Made by a program: the position numbers and the translations under genes. From the NCBI GenBank assembly GCA_000769715.1, contig JROS01000003.1:38183-85333 (forward strand): a stretch of 47,151 nucleotides of DNA, read 5' to 3'. The stretch comes from Desulfobulbus sp. Tol-SR. Lineage in GTDB: Bacteria; Desulfobacterota; Desulfobulbia; Desulfobulbales; Desulfocapsaceae. Of this stretch, positions 11,985 through 21,200 are shown piece after piece. Positions within the stretch are counted from its first letter, which is position 1. The number at the start of each line of letters is the position of its first letter. Under the pieces are notes generated by a model, which did not search any database, was not told the DNA's origin, and worked only from the letters and a program-made list of their open reading frames with translations.

Positions 11985-12691
11985 TGTACGGCCCCCACTT
12001 TAGCTAAATAATCTTCAACAATCTTCACCTGATCGGCAGGGGTGAGATTTTTCATGATCAGCGATTCAGCCATAGCAGCAGCCTTGTCGGCCACCTCATC
12101 CTTCAGATATCGCCTTGCATCCATAATTTCCTTTTGAATCGCCAACTCGGCCTGTCGTTTGATATCGGCAGCCGCCAGCTCCGCTCTCTCGAGAATTTTG
12201 ACTTTCTCCAGTTCGGCCTGGGCGACCGCTTTCTCGACAATTTTATCGATATCCTTTTCGACAGTTGCGAGCTTCGACTCGAAATCCCGATATGATTTTT
12301 CAGCAGCGGACCGCTTTGCCTCCAGCTCCTCAATCTCGTCCTTGACCCTCTTCTGCCTGCCGGCAAGACCTGCACCGATCGGTTTGGCACCGAATTTGAC
12401 CAGAATGAACATCAATACGACGAAGTTGACGACACGCCACCCGAGATCTTTCAGTTTTTCCGCCGAAAGGCTGTTTTTCACCGCACCATGCCCACCTTCA
12501 GCCGCAGCTCCATGCCCCTGTTCTACAGCAGCGGCATCGCCATTCGCCTGCCCTGACGCAACCTCGTGGACCGCACCGGATGTTTCCTGACTGGCCTGTT
12601 CAGTCGCCCAAACAGATCCAACGGACAAGGCAAACCATAGAGCTGCCGTGACCAGAACCATCAGTCGGGCTACTTGTTTCACTCCTCTCAT
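11981..12691 (-). CDS. atpF: ATP synthase b subunit with signal-peptide-like extension
   Basis: Peripheral-stalk b subunit of F0, 236 residues against about 156 in E. coli. Residues 1-29 look like a cleavable signal peptide (basic start, hydrophobic core, SVWA before TEQ). About 30-75 is a low-complexity Ala/Gly/His/Gln segment. The usual b membrane helix follows (GWRVVNFVVLMFILVKFG, about 83-101) and then a long charged coiled coil with family features. The extension would place the b N-terminus in the periplasm, the normal topology. It lies 2 nt after atpF' and is coupled to atpH by a 4-nt overlap. Confidence 0.93.
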   Translation of the reverse strand: MRGVKQVARLMVLVTAALWFALSVGSVWATEQASQETSGAVHEVASGQANGDAAAVEQGHGAAAEGGHGAVKNSLSAEKLKDLGWRVVNFVVLMFILVKFGAKPIGAGLAGRQKRVKDEIEELEAKRSAAEKSYRDFESKLATVEKDIDKIVEKAVAQAELEKVKILERAELAAADIKRQAELAIQKEIMDARRYLKDEVADKAAAMAESLIMKNLTPADQVKIVEDYLAKVGAVQ

Positions 12692-12693
12692 CT

Positions 12694-13119
12694 CTATAGA
12701 CTCCTTCCCAGAATTTTACTGGCCATATCGTTTGCGAATCCATCAAGATTAGCCTGAAGGCCTGCCCTGGCACTATCGATCTGAGCCTTGATCTCAGCAA
12801 GTTGCCTGTTCTTGCCCTCTTCAGCCTCTGCCTTGATCGCACCGAGCCTCTGCTCTCCAGCAGACTGGGCCTCGGCCCTGGTGGAATCAAGAGCGGCCTT
12901 GGCTTTTCCCGACGCCTTTGCCATTTTTTCATCAACTTCCTGCTGGCGAAGCCTTGCATTCTTTTCAAACTTCGAAATTTCGCCCTGCATCCCCTGTTGC
13001 CTTTCCGCCCTCTCCTTCAGGATTTTCTTTACCGGTTTGTAAAGAACTCCATTGAGAAGGAACATGAGGATGATCATGTTCACAATCTGGATCAGCAACG
13101 TGATGTCCATCGTTATCAT
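12694..13119 (-). CDS. atpF': ATP synthase b' subunit
   Basis: A second, shorter b-type stalk subunit of 141 residues. One N-terminal membrane helix (ITLLIQIVNMIILMFLLNGV) precedes an extended Lys/Glu/Ala-rich coiled coil ending NDMASKILGRSL. Together with the downstream b it makes a b/b' heterodimer, as in photosynthetic bacteria and many Desulfobacterota. The ATG at 13119 is preferred over an internal ATG at 13110 because GGGAG lies about 9 nt upstream. It is the first gene of the F1/stalk operon. Confidence 0.93.
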   Translation of the reverse strand: MITMDITLLIQIVNMIILMFLLNGVLYKPVKKILKERAERQQGMQGEISKFEKNARLRQQEVDEKMAKASGKAKAALDSTRAEAQSAGEQRLGAIKAEAEEGKNRQLAEIKAQIDSARAGLQANLDGFANDMASKILGRSL

Positions 13120-13149
13120 GTTAGTAAGCTCCCGATTAACTTTGATAAC

Positions 13150-13181
13150 AAAAAAAACTTAACATTCACTCAGTGAATGTT
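13150..13181 (-). promoter_or_regulatory. hairpin plus U-tract in the atp operon leader (attenuator-like)
   Basis: On the minus strand a perfect dyad AACATTCACT-G-AGTGAATGTT (13181 to 13161) is followed after 3 nt by eight T (13157-13150), 30 nt before the atpF' ATG. It has the form of an intrinsic terminator with an AT-rich stem. An exact copy of the 3' arm core (AGTGAATG) lies upstream in the same leader at 13264-13257 and could pair with the 5' arm instead. A protein-binding dyad is the other reading. Confidence 0.5.
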
Positions 13182-13276
13182 GACCGCAAAGCGCAAATAC
13201 CGAAAATTGAAAATTTTACGAGCAAAACAAGATTATCCCACGTAAAAATGAACCACCATTCACTACAGCAAAAAAA

Positions 13277-13305
13277 TCTTTACTGTAAATATGTCAACGT
13301 GTCAA
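13277..13305 (-). promoter_or_regulatory. candidate promoter of the F1/stalk atp operon
   Basis: On the minus strand a consensus TTGACA (13300-13305) stands 17 bp from TAAAGA (13277-13282). A second TTGACA lies 2 bp further downstream. Transcription would start about 150 nt before atpF' and include the attenuator-like hairpin. The -10 is poor, so the exact element is uncertain. Confidence 0.45.
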
Positions 13306-13314
13306 CCAATTTAT

Positions 13315-13336
13315 AAAACGCAGAAAATGCGATTTT
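13315..13336 (-). terminator. weak hairpin after alaS
   Basis: On the minus strand AAAA-T-CGCA / TGCG-TTTT with a 5-nt loop stands about 75 nt after the alaS stop and just ahead of the atp promoter candidate. The stem is short and bulged, so termination would be partial at best. Confidence 0.3.
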
Positions 13337-13409
13337 TCTGGTATTTTCAGGGCTCCCACGGCTTGTCAAATCCACCGGTCGTCGATTTTTTCCACTCGCC
13401 GACCACCGA

Positions 13410-16058
13410 TTAATTTTTCAATATTGCTCCGACAACCATTGGAACCGAGGCGATCGCCTCTCCGATCTTGTCGGTCAACGGTCCTCCGGCCTGAGCCATA
13501 TCCGGCCGGCCTCCGCCCTTGCCGCCGACAATCACGGCAACCTGACGCGCCAGATCCCCGGCCTGTATCCTTCCGGTCAGGTCATTCGACACCAGGGCCA
13601 GGATCGCCGCCTTCCCTTCGATTACCCCGCCGAGAACAGCAACCCCGGACGGCAGAAGATCTCTGACCTTATCCCCGATCTCCCGCAGCGTCCTGGCACT
13701 GTCGAGTGAAAGTTCGACCGCCAGTACCTTGACTCCGGCGACGTCGATGGTCTTGTCCAGCATGCCGTCAAGCCGGGTCGAGGCAAGACGGGTCGACAGA
13801 TCGGCGATCTGTTTCTCCAGTTGTTTCTGGGTGTGGAGCAGGGTCATGATTTTGGCTGGCACTTCGTCTTCACGGGCATTGAGCAACCGGCCGATCTCAG
13901 TGTCACGGCGGCAGACCTTGCGCACGTACTCGAAGGCCGTCCTCCCGGCGACCGCCTCGATCCGGCGGATCCCGGCAGCAATCCCGCTTTCGGAGAGGAT
14001 CTTGAACAGACCGATCTCACCCGATGATCCCGCATGGGTGCCGCCGCACAGTTCCGTGCTCACCTCGCCGATATTGACCACCCGGACATCATCGGCATAT
14101 TTCTCGCCAAACAGGGCCCTGGCGCCTGCACGGATAGCCTCCTCCTTGGCCAGAATTCTCGTTTGCACCGGAAAATCAGCCCGGATCTGGCCGTTGACGA
14201 TGTCCTCGACCCGCTCGATTTCCTCCTGGCTCAACGGTGAAAAATGCGTAAAGTCAAAACGCAGCCTGCCGGGTCCAACGAGAGAACCGGCCTGCTTGAT
14301 GTGATCGCCCAGTACTTGAGTAAGGGCAGCATGGAGCAGATGAGTGGCCGAATGGTGGGCGGCAACCTCTTTACGGCCGCCGCTCGTGACGGTCAGGGTC
14401 ACCTTCTGCCCGACGGCGAGCTCGCCCTGGACGATCACGGCATCATGGAGAACCACGGCCTCGCCCTCCAGCGATGTCGTATTGACCTCCGCCTTGCCGT
14501 TTGGCCAGCGTATCACCCCGCTGTCGCCGACCTGACCGCCGGATTCGGCATAAAACGGGGTCGTCGCGACAATGACTTTACCACTGTCACCGGCGCTGAG
14601 TTTTCCAACCGACTCCCCCTCGCCGTCGATCAGGCCCTTGATTGCCGACTCGATTTCCAGGCAATCATAGCCCACGAACTCCGTTGCAATACCCGCTTCG
14701 AGCAGGGTTTTGACCCCATCCTCCCTGAGGCGCAGCCCTTCGTCCTTGCGCGAGGATCGCGATTTGAGGCGCTGCCCCGTCATCGCCTCCTGATATCCGG
14801 CCTCGTCGATCACCAATCGCCGTTCATTGGCGATATCGCGCACGATGTCATAGGGAAATCCATAGGTATCGTACAGCTTGAAGACAAAGGAACCAGGGAG
14901 GGTCTGAGAACCGGCGGTTTCGAGCTTTGCGATTTCTTCTTCGAGAAGCTGCAGTCCATGCTCGAGCGTTTCCCGAAACCGCTCCTCCTCGTTGGGTACG
15001 ACCTTGCCGAGAAGAGAGGTCGCCCCCTGCAGTACCGGGTAGGCCCCCTCCATCGCGGCGACTACCGTCACGACCACCTGTTCGAGGAAATTTTCGGTCA
15101 GGCCGAGATTTCGCCCATAGCGGACAGCACGCCGCATGATCCGCCGCAGGACATAGCCCCTCCCCTCATTGGACGGCAACACCCCGTCGGCAACGAGAAA
15201 GGCGGTGGCCCGGGCATGATCGGCGATCACCCTCATGGCCGTGTCGTCGCTGCTGTTCTCCTTGTACCTTTTTCCGGAGAGCTGCTCGAGCTTTTCGATG
15301 ATCGGGGCAAAGAGATCCGAATCGTAGTTGCTCAATTTCCCCTGGAGGACGGCCGCCACCCGTTCAAGCCCCATGCCGGTATCGATACTGGGTTTGGGCA
15401 AGGGGGTCATGGTTCCGTCTTCCGCCCTGTTGAACTGCATGAACACGAGGTTCCACAATTCCAGGAACCGATCGCAGTCGCACCCCAGCGCACAGTCGCT
15501 CCTGCCGCAGCCCGCCTCGACACCCTGGTCGATATGGATCTCGGAGCAGGGACCGCACGGACCTGTGTCCCCCATGGCCCAGAAGTTATCCTTCTCTCCC
15601 ATGCGGACGATCCGTCCCTTCGGCAGATCCTCGACCTTCTCCCAGAGTCCGAAGGCCTCGTCGTCGTCCTCGAAGACGGAGACCCAGAGCTTCTCGGGCG
15701 GCAGGCCGAGTTCCCGGGTGAGAAACTGCCAGGCATACCGGATCGCATCGTCTTTGAAATAGTCGCCGAACGAGAAATTGCCGAGCATTTCGAAAAATGT
15801 ATGGTGCCTGGCGGTGTACCCGACATTTTCCAGGTCATTGTGCTTGCCGCCCGCCCTGACGCACCGTTGGCTGGTGACGGCCTTGGTGTAGGGCCGTTTA
15901 TCCTCGCCCATGAACACCATCTTGAACTGCACCATGCCGGCATTGGTGAAGAGCAGGGTGGGGTCATCCTTCGGGATGAGGGGGGAACTGTCTACGACGG
16001 TGTGCCCTTTGCCTTCAAAGAACCGAAGAAACTTCGATCGAATTTCGCTACCTTTCAT
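13410..16058 (-). CDS. alaS: alanyl-tRNA synthetase
   Basis: A class II synthetase charging tRNA-Ala, 882 residues. The aminoacylation core is at the N-terminus (LFTNAGMVQFK; TSQRCVRAGGKHNDLENVG; HHTFFEMLGNFSFG). The editing domain carries HHSATHLLHAAL with its HxxxH zinc motif and CGGTHAGSSGEIG. The C-terminal oligomerisation and C-Ala domain ends with the glycine-rich VGGKGGGRPDMAQAGG. I chose the ATG at 16058, which gives the family N-terminus MKGSEIRSKFL; a TTG extension to 16082 adds eight residues with no homology. Neither start has a strong ribosome binding site. Confidence 0.97.
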   Translation of the reverse strand: MKGSEIRSKFLRFFEGKGHTVVDSSPLIPKDDPTLLFTNAGMVQFKMVFMGEDKRPYTKAVTSQRCVRAGGKHNDLENVGYTARHHTFFEMLGNFSFGDYFKDDAIRYAWQFLTRELGLPPEKLWVSVFEDDDEAFGLWEKVEDLPKGRIVRMGEKDNFWAMGDTGPCGPCSEIHIDQGVEAGCGRSDCALGCDCDRFLELWNLVFMQFNRAEDGTMTPLPKPSIDTGMGLERVAAVLQGKLSNYDSDLFAPIIEKLEQLSGKRYKENSSDDTAMRVIADHARATAFLVADGVLPSNEGRGYVLRRIMRRAVRYGRNLGLTENFLEQVVVTVVAAMEGAYPVLQGATSLLGKVVPNEEERFRETLEHGLQLLEEEIAKLETAGSQTLPGSFVFKLYDTYGFPYDIVRDIANERRLVIDEAGYQEAMTGQRLKSRSSRKDEGLRLREDGVKTLLEAGIATEFVGYDCLEIESAIKGLIDGEGESVGKLSAGDSGKVIVATTPFYAESGGQVGDSGVIRWPNGKAEVNTTSLEGEAVVLHDAVIVQGELAVGQKVTLTVTSGGRKEVAAHHSATHLLHAALTQVLGDHIKQAGSLVGPGRLRFDFTHFSPLSQEEIERVEDIVNGQIRADFPVQTRILAKEEAIRAGARALFGEKYADDVRVVNIGEVSTELCGGTHAGSSGEIGLFKILSESGIAAGIRRIEAVAGRTAFEYVRKVCRRDTEIGRLLNAREDEVPAKIMTLLHTQKQLEKQIADLSTRLASTRLDGMLDKTIDVAGVKVLAVELSLDSARTLREIGDKVRDLLPSGVAVLGGVIEGKAAILALVSNDLTGRIQAGDLARQVAVIVGGKGGGRPDMAQAGGPLTDKIGEAIASVPMVVGAILKN

Positions 16059-16146
16059 GAACAAGTCGACTCGTTGTGTCAATTGAGTAAATTAGAGCCA
16101 GCTACGCTGACTGCAAGACCATTGTGTCTGGTCAACATATCTTTTC

Positions 16147-16725
16147 TTAAGCGGAATGACCGATGATCAGCGGCAACACCTCTTTGAAGGTCGGCGTGCC
16201 GGCACGGCCCAGAAGTTCGTAGATGATCATCTCGGAAGGACCGATCACAGCCCCGAGGTCCCTGAGACGTTGCAGGGCCAGTTGATGGTTGCCCACGTCA
16301 CGCGACGAGACCCCATCGGCAACAATCCAGGGTGTTTTTCCCAAGGCCAGGATCCCGACCGCAGTTTGGTATATACAGATATGCGATTCGACCCCGCAGA
16401 GAATGACGGTTGTAACCGATTCGGGCAAAGATGCGTAGAGTTCCCGGGTCGGCCCGTTGGCCAGAGCTCCGAACTCCACTTTATCAGGACGCGGGATATC
16501 GCCCATCATCGATTCGAGATCGGCGACATACGGCCCGAGACCTTTTTTATACTGGGTATTGGCGATGATCGGCAGCTTGATGATCCTGGCGAATTGCAGC
16601 ATCAACCTGGTGGTCGCCACCACACGATCCTTGCCATGGATCTGGACCATGAGACTTTCCTGCAGGTCGACCAGATGCAGGCAACAGTTTTCCAATCTCA
16701 ACAATCCGATTTTCTTCCCGTCCAT
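16147..16725 (-). CDS. isochorismatase-like cysteine hydrolase
   Basis: A 192-residue member of the isochorismatase/nicotinamidase-like cysteine hydrolase superfamily, close in layout to the YcaC subgroup. The catalytic triad is visible: Asp20 in LVDLQESL, Lys82 in PDKVEFGAL and Cys117 in CGVESHICIYQ, with the nonproline cis-peptide region before it. Substrate is not predictable; hydrolysis of an amide or vinyl ether is the family theme. The ATG has an excellent GAGGAGG 4-5 nt upstream. It lies upstream of alaS on the same strand (about 90 nt gap) and may be co-transcribed. Confidence 0.88.
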   Translation of the reverse strand: MDGKKIGLLRLENCCLHLVDLQESLMVQIHGKDRVVATTRLMLQFARIIKLPIIANTQYKKGLGPYVADLESMMGDIPRPDKVEFGALANGPTRELYASLPESVTTVILCGVESHICIYQTAVGILALGKTPWIVADGVSSRDVGNHQLALQRLRDLGAVIGPSEMIIYELLGRAGTPTFKEVLPLIIGHSA

Positions 16726-17366
16726 TCAGCCTCCTCTTCAGTTACATTCCCCACCAATCCCGGGGAAGCAGAAATATTCCGGAGGAATTAAAACTGACCC
16801 CCGGCTCCCGTTTACTGAATTCGAGCCCCACTGCCGACGACAACCCAATAAACTCTTTTCTCTGCAGAGATTCAAGTTTATCCTCTCCGCCGGCAAAAAA
16901 AATGACCCCGCAATCCGGCGCAGGGAGCGCCCGACGGCAGGCTGCATCCAATCCTGATCTGGTTTCACGCTCCACCGGCCGTAACATCCTCTGCCGCCAC
17001 TGACATGACTATCTAACAATATGATTTCACGGATCATAATAAATTCAGGACGTATTAATTGCATTCACGTGTATATTGCATGTAAATCGGCTGCGGGATC
17101 TCCATCTCCGACCATCGGCATCCTGGTGCGACGGATTGGCCTCGAATCGAACAATCACCCTGCCGCTGTCGCACCTAACCGTTCGTTGGCTCAACCAATA
17201 CTCTACTCAACCGGCAATCCGGTCCGGATCGTTCGGCCCATGGGATCCATCCGCCAATGTTGTCGCAACGGTTTTATCTTTTGAATCCTTGAAATTTTTC
17301 TTTACAAAATATTCGAAGCTAATTAACTAATTTGTGAAATACTTTTTACTCTACAAGGACGCATGT
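16726..17366. other. 641-bp divergent intergenic region
   Basis: No gene is recognised here. At 16747-16800 two adjacent small dyads (TTCCCC/GGGGAA, 16747-16767; ATTCC/GGAAT, 16776-16788) are followed by AAAACTGACCCCC, which reads GGGGGTCAGTTTT on the minus strand and resembles the ends of REP/RAYT-type repeats. From about 17280 the sequence turns AT-rich and should hold the promoter and operator of the downstream arsR-like gene: TTTACA near 17302 and an AATT-AACT-AATT dyad near 17321-17332. Short open frames here have no family features. Confidence 0.45.
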
Positions 17367-17654
17367 ATGAAAGATGAACAGATCGATGCGGTTTCAAAAC
17401 TGCTCAAATCCATGTCCCATCCGATCCGCCTCAAGATCCTCTGTCTGCTGCAGGACCAGGAGTTGTCGGTCGGAGAAATCAGGGACAGTGTAAAGACAAC
17501 GAACGCGAATGTGTCCCAGCATCTCAACATCCTGCGGGGCCAGGGAATTATCGATTTCCGCAAGGATGCCAACTTCATTTACAACCGGATCACAGACAAA
17601 CGCATCCTGGAACTCATCCAGAAGATGCATGTACTGTTTTGCCCGGATAATTAA
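17367..17654 (+). CDS. ArsR-family repressor, probable sulfide/persulfide sensor (SqrR/BigR/YgaV type)
   Basis: A 95-residue winged-helix repressor. LLKSMSHPIRLKILCLLQD and ELSVGEIRD lead into the recognition helix region NANVSQHLNILRGQGII and then the wing FRKDANFIYNRI. It carries only two cysteines, Cys26 and Cys92, 66 residues apart. This is the same spacing as the persulfide-sensing pairs of SqrR (Cys41/Cys107) and YgaV (Cys29/Cys95), and ELSVGE is typical of that subgroup. No CVC metal site of the ArsR/SmtB type is present. The ATG at 17367 has AAGGAC upstream. The next gene encodes a DUF2892 membrane protein, which mirrors ygaV-ygaP. The sensor role is inference. Confidence 0.85.
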   Translation: MKDEQIDAVSKLLKSMSHPIRLKILCLLQDQELSVGEIRDSVKTTNANVSQHLNILRGQGIIDFRKDANFIYNRITDKRILELIQKMHVLFCPDN

Positions 17655-17701
17655 GGTGGAACGAAGCGGGTTGTTCGTCAGACAGCAAAAGGAGAACAGC
17701 A

Positions 17702-17917
17702 ATGGTTATACTGGACTGGGTTCATACTCTGGCGGGCTTGTTCATACTCCTCAGTCTCTCACTCGGGGTTGAAGCGAGTCCAATCTTTCACAGCAAATAC
17801 TGGCTCTTGTTTACCGCATTTGTCGGTCTCAACCTCTTTCAATTCGGCATTTCCAAATTTTGTCCACTGGCGCATATCCTCAAGCGGCTCGGGGTCCCGG
17901 AAACGCGTTCGCATTGA
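17702..17917 (+). CDS. DUF2892 (YgaP-like transmembrane) inner-membrane protein
   Basis: A 71-residue protein with two membrane helices (about 3-22 and 32-52) and the family's FCPLAHILKRLGV ending; the Phe-Cys-Pro-Leu motif after helix 2 is the DUF2892 hallmark. In E. coli the same domain forms the membrane part of the rhodanese YgaP; here it stands alone, without rhodanese. It begins 47 nt after the ArsR stop with AAGGAGA as ribosome binding site and is probably under that repressor's control. A role in sulfur-stress handling is inferred from the pairing only. Confidence 0.8.
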   Translation: MVILDWVHTLAGLFILLSLSLGVEASPIFHSKYWLLFTAFVGLNLFQFGISKFCPLAHILKRLGVPETRSH

Positions 17918-17947
17918 CTCACATTGCCGGGAGGCCCCACCCCGCCT

Positions 17948-18172
17948 TTATTCAACAATCATCCTCGCGTTACATGAGGCCTGCCAGCAGCACTGGAGGT
18001 GATGGCAGATCTCCCGCCGCTGGAAGCAGGGTTCATACCCCTCCTTCTCCTGGATACTGCAGATCAATTCCGCCAGCTTGATGCCTTTGGTCTGTGGGAG
18101 GCCAAAATGCAACGCCTTTTTCCTGGCCAGTGAGAACAGTTTCGGTCCTTTGACATACTCTTTTTTCGACAT
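17948..18172 (-). CDS. small SAP-like, cysteine-rich protein
   Basis: A 74-residue basic protein. Residues about 22-48 (LPQTKGIKLAELICSIQEKE) look like a SAP/Rho-N-type helix-extended-helix motif, as found in small SAP-domain proteins of this phylum. The C-terminal part holds a cluster of cysteines (Cys49, 56, 61, 62 and 67) with His57-His58, suited to a metal or Fe-S site. The ATG at 18172 is chosen for its strong GAAGGAGGAGG upstream; a longer frame to 18217 would overlap the previous gene's stop. It follows the dikinase-like gene by 44 nt and is the likely last gene of that operon. Function unknown. Confidence 0.7.
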   Translation of the reverse strand: MSKKEYVKGPKLFSLARKKALHFGLPQTKGIKLAELICSIQEKEGYEPCFQRREICHHLQCCWQASCNARMIVE

Positions 18173-18216
18173 AGCCTCCTCCTTCAACGCCAAAGCATCG
18201 TAACAGCCGAAATCCA

Positions 18217-21200
18217 TCAGATCGGCAGGATGTGATATTCTTCGCGGATGAGGTGCTTGCCGCGCAGGACCGCCCCGGTCCTGCCGTCGATGGAGACCTC
18301 ATCACCAAAACCGAGACGGATGCCCCCGATCTCGCAATACTGCCCGGTGTCGTACACCCGCAAGGCCTTGCAGCCGACCACACAGGTCTTTTCGAGCCGC
18401 ACGGCGACCACGGACGCATGCGATGTCTGACCACCTCGCGAGGTCAGCAGTCCATCCGCCATATTGACAACCTTGATATCCTCCGGCACCGTATCCTGCC
18501 GGATCAGGATCAGCGGGGTCTTCGGCAGGCGCCGGCGCAACTCGTTGATATTCTCTTCGGTAAAAACGGCAAGTCCCGAGAGCGCCGAACCGGACACCCC
18601 GATCCCCTGGCCAAGATGTGAAGACACAAGTTCCTCGCTGTCGACAAAGACATTGAGATGCTCCTTCTTTTTGATGGTGATCATATCCCTGGTCTGGAGA
18701 AGATAGAGATCCTCCGGTTTCGGCCCCTCGAAGGTGAATTCTATCTCCTGGGGGTTCCATCGTTTCTCATAGACCAACTCCCTCGATATTTCAAGCAGGC
18801 GGGCGTAGATCGCCGGGAACCGCCGTTCAAGGGTATCCTCCACCGCCCGGCCGTCCAACTGGGCCTGCTCCATCGAGACGGCGCAGCTGGTGACGAGCCC
18901 GGACACGATGTCTTCGCCCTGGTCGCCATAGGCATAATCGCCCCACAGGGCGACCCGCTGGACCTTGCGGTATGGATGCGAGGTGAACACGACCCCGGCC
19001 CCGGCGGTATCGCTGCGATTGCCGAAGACCATGGCCTGGACGATGACCGCGGTCCCCCAGGCATCGGAGACATCCATGATCTTGCGGTAATCGAGGGCCT
19101 TGTCGGTCCCCCAGGAATCGAGCACCAGTTCGATCGCATTGACCAACTGCAGCCAGGGGTCGTCGGGTATCCCGAGCCCCCGCTTGCGGATCAGCTTCTT
19201 ATACGACAGGGCGAGCTCCCGCATCTGTTCCGGGGAAAAATGCCGTTTCAGGCTCACCTGGTGCTTGGCCTTGGCCTCGTCCATCAGGACCTGGAAATCC
19301 TCCCGCTCCATCCCCGACACCATGGCCCATGACTGGAGGAATCTCCGGTAATTGTCCCAGGCGAGGTAGGCATTGTCGTGGCGCTCGACATATTCTTCGA
19401 TCAGATCCTCGTTGAACCCGACATTGTGGACGGTGGCCATCATGCCCGGCATCGAGATCGCCCCACCGCTGCGGACGGAGAGCAGCAGCGGCGCATCGGG
19501 AGAGCCGAATACCTTGCCGTTCAGACGCTCGACCTCATTGAGTGCGGCCCTGATCCGACGCATGAAATCTTCCCGGGCCTGGGAGAAGCCGAAGACGACA
19601 TCGCGGCAGCGGAAGACCTCGGTGGTGATGACAAAGGCCGGCGGCACCGGCTTGCCGTCCGATATCAGGGTGGCAAGATTATACCCCTTGTTGCCGAGGT
19701 GGATGAGATTATGGGTGAACGGGTTGAGCCGGTGCAGCAGGGAGATGGCCTTGTCGGGATTGTAGGTCATCAACAGGTCGAGCCGGTTCTGGTCGAGGAT
19801 GGTCTTCTGGTTCTCCAGGGTCTGAATGATGCGCAGGATGAAATTGTCGAGATGCTGCAAGCCGAAGGTCGAGGCGATCAGGTCGCGGAAAAAGGCCTCC
19901 GACAACCGTTGCACCGAGGTGCCGACCTCGCCCTCGTCGTACAGGCTCATGAATTTCGGCAGAAGGTTCTGCCGACCGATCTGGGGGATGATCAACGACA
20001 GGTTGTTCTGGTGAATATTGGTGTAGTAGGCATAGATGATGTCTTTGACTCCCTCCGAGAGGCCGCGGAAGATATCGAGGTACTGGGTGTAGGAAAAGCG
20101 GCGCACCTTGAGCGAACTCGAAAGCAGCGACAGATAGGTATTGAGCCGGCGGGAACTGATGCCGTCGATCCGCAGGGCCTGCATGAACAGCTTGATCGAC
20201 CGGACGATACTGAAGAACGTGGCCTGGGTGATGAAGGTCAGGTTGACGGTGACCGAGAGTTTCTCCAGGTAGATATTGGCCAGGTTCTCCAACCTGAAGG
20301 TCAGGCTCAGGGCGTCGAATTTTCTTTCCTTGTAGCGGCCGTAAACGGAGGGGATATCGACCGCGATATGGCGTTTGTAATAGATATCCTCCCGCGCCTC
20401 GAATATCTCCGGAGAAAGGATGATTTCCTTCAACCCCTCGAGACTGTCGAGCAGGGCCTCGAGACAGCTTTCGGTGTCATCGTGCTCAAGATTGACCAGC
20501 AGTTTTTCCATCTCCGGGAAACCGTCATGGACGGCCTGGAGCAACTCCGACCGCAGCTCCTGGAAACCGAGCATGTACTTTTTGTACAGCAGCCGGTACA
20601 TCTTGACCAGGAGTTCGAAACGGCGGACTTCATTGGCGTCGATATCCTCCTGCCGCCTGAGAAATTCGGTGACGGCCTCCTGGTCGACCGCCAGCAGATC
20701 GTTGATCCGTTTGAACGACAGCTCGTCCCAGAGCCGCTGGACGAGCAGATGCTGACCATCGACGAACGGTCCATTCACCTGTACCTGATTGAATACTTCA
20801 ACGGGGAGAAACGGGTGGAGCAGGTTCTTGTCCCTGGTCTTCCAGAACAGAAAGATCGCCTGGATGAAATCGACGATCAGGTTGGAACTCTCGACATGGC
20901 CCTGTTTGCGCAGGAAATGGATCAGGACATCCTTGCGCCGATGGATCTCGTCGAGTTCGGTCGAGACATCGCGCAGTTCCCCTTCCGACCCGATCTCGTT
21001 GTAGAATACCGGCATCAGCTTGGTGAACTGCTTGGCCAGATTGTAGATCGGCTCGATCGGATGGTTCAGCAGCTCGGTGATGTCACGCTGGAACAGATCG
21101 GTATCCTTGACACAGGTGCCGGACAGCTTCAGATGGATGATGAGCGCGGAAAACAGCGTCGAACACCATTTCGGCTCGCGCATGATCAGATGCAGCCACA

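Noticed and set aside
13380..13405. CGACGACC/GGTCG inverted sequence after alaS considered as a terminator
   Set aside because: Arms are short with a long loop and no U-tract follows on the minus strand.
14244..16166. 640-codon open frame on the plus strand
   Set aside because: Antisense to alaS, whose conserved motifs are unambiguous; no recognisable protein features.
16738..17064. 108-codon minus-strand frame in the spacer before the arsR-like gene
   Set aside because: Composition like random translation; contains the REP-like dyads at its end; no family match recognised.
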